Source: Deltaproteobacteria bacterium
GTDB lineage: Bacteria > Myxococcota_A > JAADFL01
NCBI GenBank assembly: GCA_013152945.1
Contig: JAADFL010000003.1
Location: 1 to 14,786, forward strand
Length of the DNA: 14,786 nucleotides
Direction: 5' to 3'
Under the pieces are notes generated by a model, which was not told where the DNA came from, did no database searches, and saw nothing but the letters and a program-made list of their open reading frames with translations. Numbering within the stretch: the stretch's first letter is position 1; the number at the start of each line of letters is the position of its first letter. Position numbers and translations under genes: made by a program. Of the stretch, positions 14,753 through 14,786 are shown piece after piece.

Positions 14753-14758
14753 GGAGGT
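14753..14758 (+). promoter_or_regulatory. Ribosome binding site of the edge gene
   Basis: GGAGGT, a near-perfect Shine-Dalgarno sequence, 5 bases before ATG 14764. It is the main evidence that the last bases of the window begin a gene. Confidence 0.6.
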
Positions 14759-14763
14759 GCACA

Positions 14764-14786
14764 ATGTACCTATCATGGCCTTCACT
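14764..14786 (+). CDS. Start of a gene cut by the window edge
   Basis: ATG 14764 begins an open frame reading MYLSWPS before the sequence ends. The strong GGAGGT site and the 81-base gap from the TPR gene suggest a second gene in the same operon. The visible residues are too few to assign a function. Confidence 0.5.

Overview
The window is ordinary chromosomal DNA from a Gram-negative bacterium with many envelope proteins. Four things point to a deltaproteobacterial-type lineage (Myxococcota, Desulfobacterota or a related uncultured group): two lipoproteins with clear lipoboxes, a PKD-domain lipoprotein with a long acidic linker, a very cysteine-rich lipoprotein, and a signal-peptide/TPR/C-terminal-helix protein. 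This placement is inference from protein style, not from a marker gene. No RNA gene, CRISPR array, transposase or phage gene was seen.

Left part (1-3652, plus strand): a HEAT-repeat protein is followed 54 bases later by an HD-GYP-type phosphohydrolase. They look like an operon, and both appear to carry the same kind of N-terminal module ahead of different C-terminal halves. Both probably start with non-ATG codons. A gene-free stretch of about 0.5 kb (3653-4167) follows, with at least three unrelated palindromes of REP type and an imperfect direct repeat just before panB.

Central part (4168-8216, plus strand): panB (ketopantoate hydroxymethyltransferase, pantothenate/CoA synthesis) is followed by the most striking gene, a 1005-residue fusion of three domains. 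These are an acetyl-CoA hydrolase/CoA-transferase-like domain, a GNAT acetyltransferase and a class I/II-type histone-deacetylase-like domain. The HDAC active site and the GNAT pyrophosphate loop look intact. The catalytic Glu of the CoA-transferase domain is Met. This suggests a single polypeptide that writes and erases lysine acetylation under control of a CoA-ester sensing domain. It resembles the Pat/PatZ architecture (dead acyl-CoA synthetase plus GNAT) combined with the AcuA/AcuC pair of Bacillus.

Right part (8394-14786): a cysteine-rich lipoprotein (plus strand, about 96 cysteines, four tandem eight-cysteine repeats) converges on a minus-strand series. In transcription order this series is a two-helix membrane protein, a membrane protein with a PH-like domain, a PKD lipoprotein, and an isochorismatase-fold protein that has lost all three expected catalytic residues. 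A divergent promoter region (about 13430-13629) separates this series from a plus-strand secreted TPR protein. The first codons of another plus-strand gene run off the right edge.
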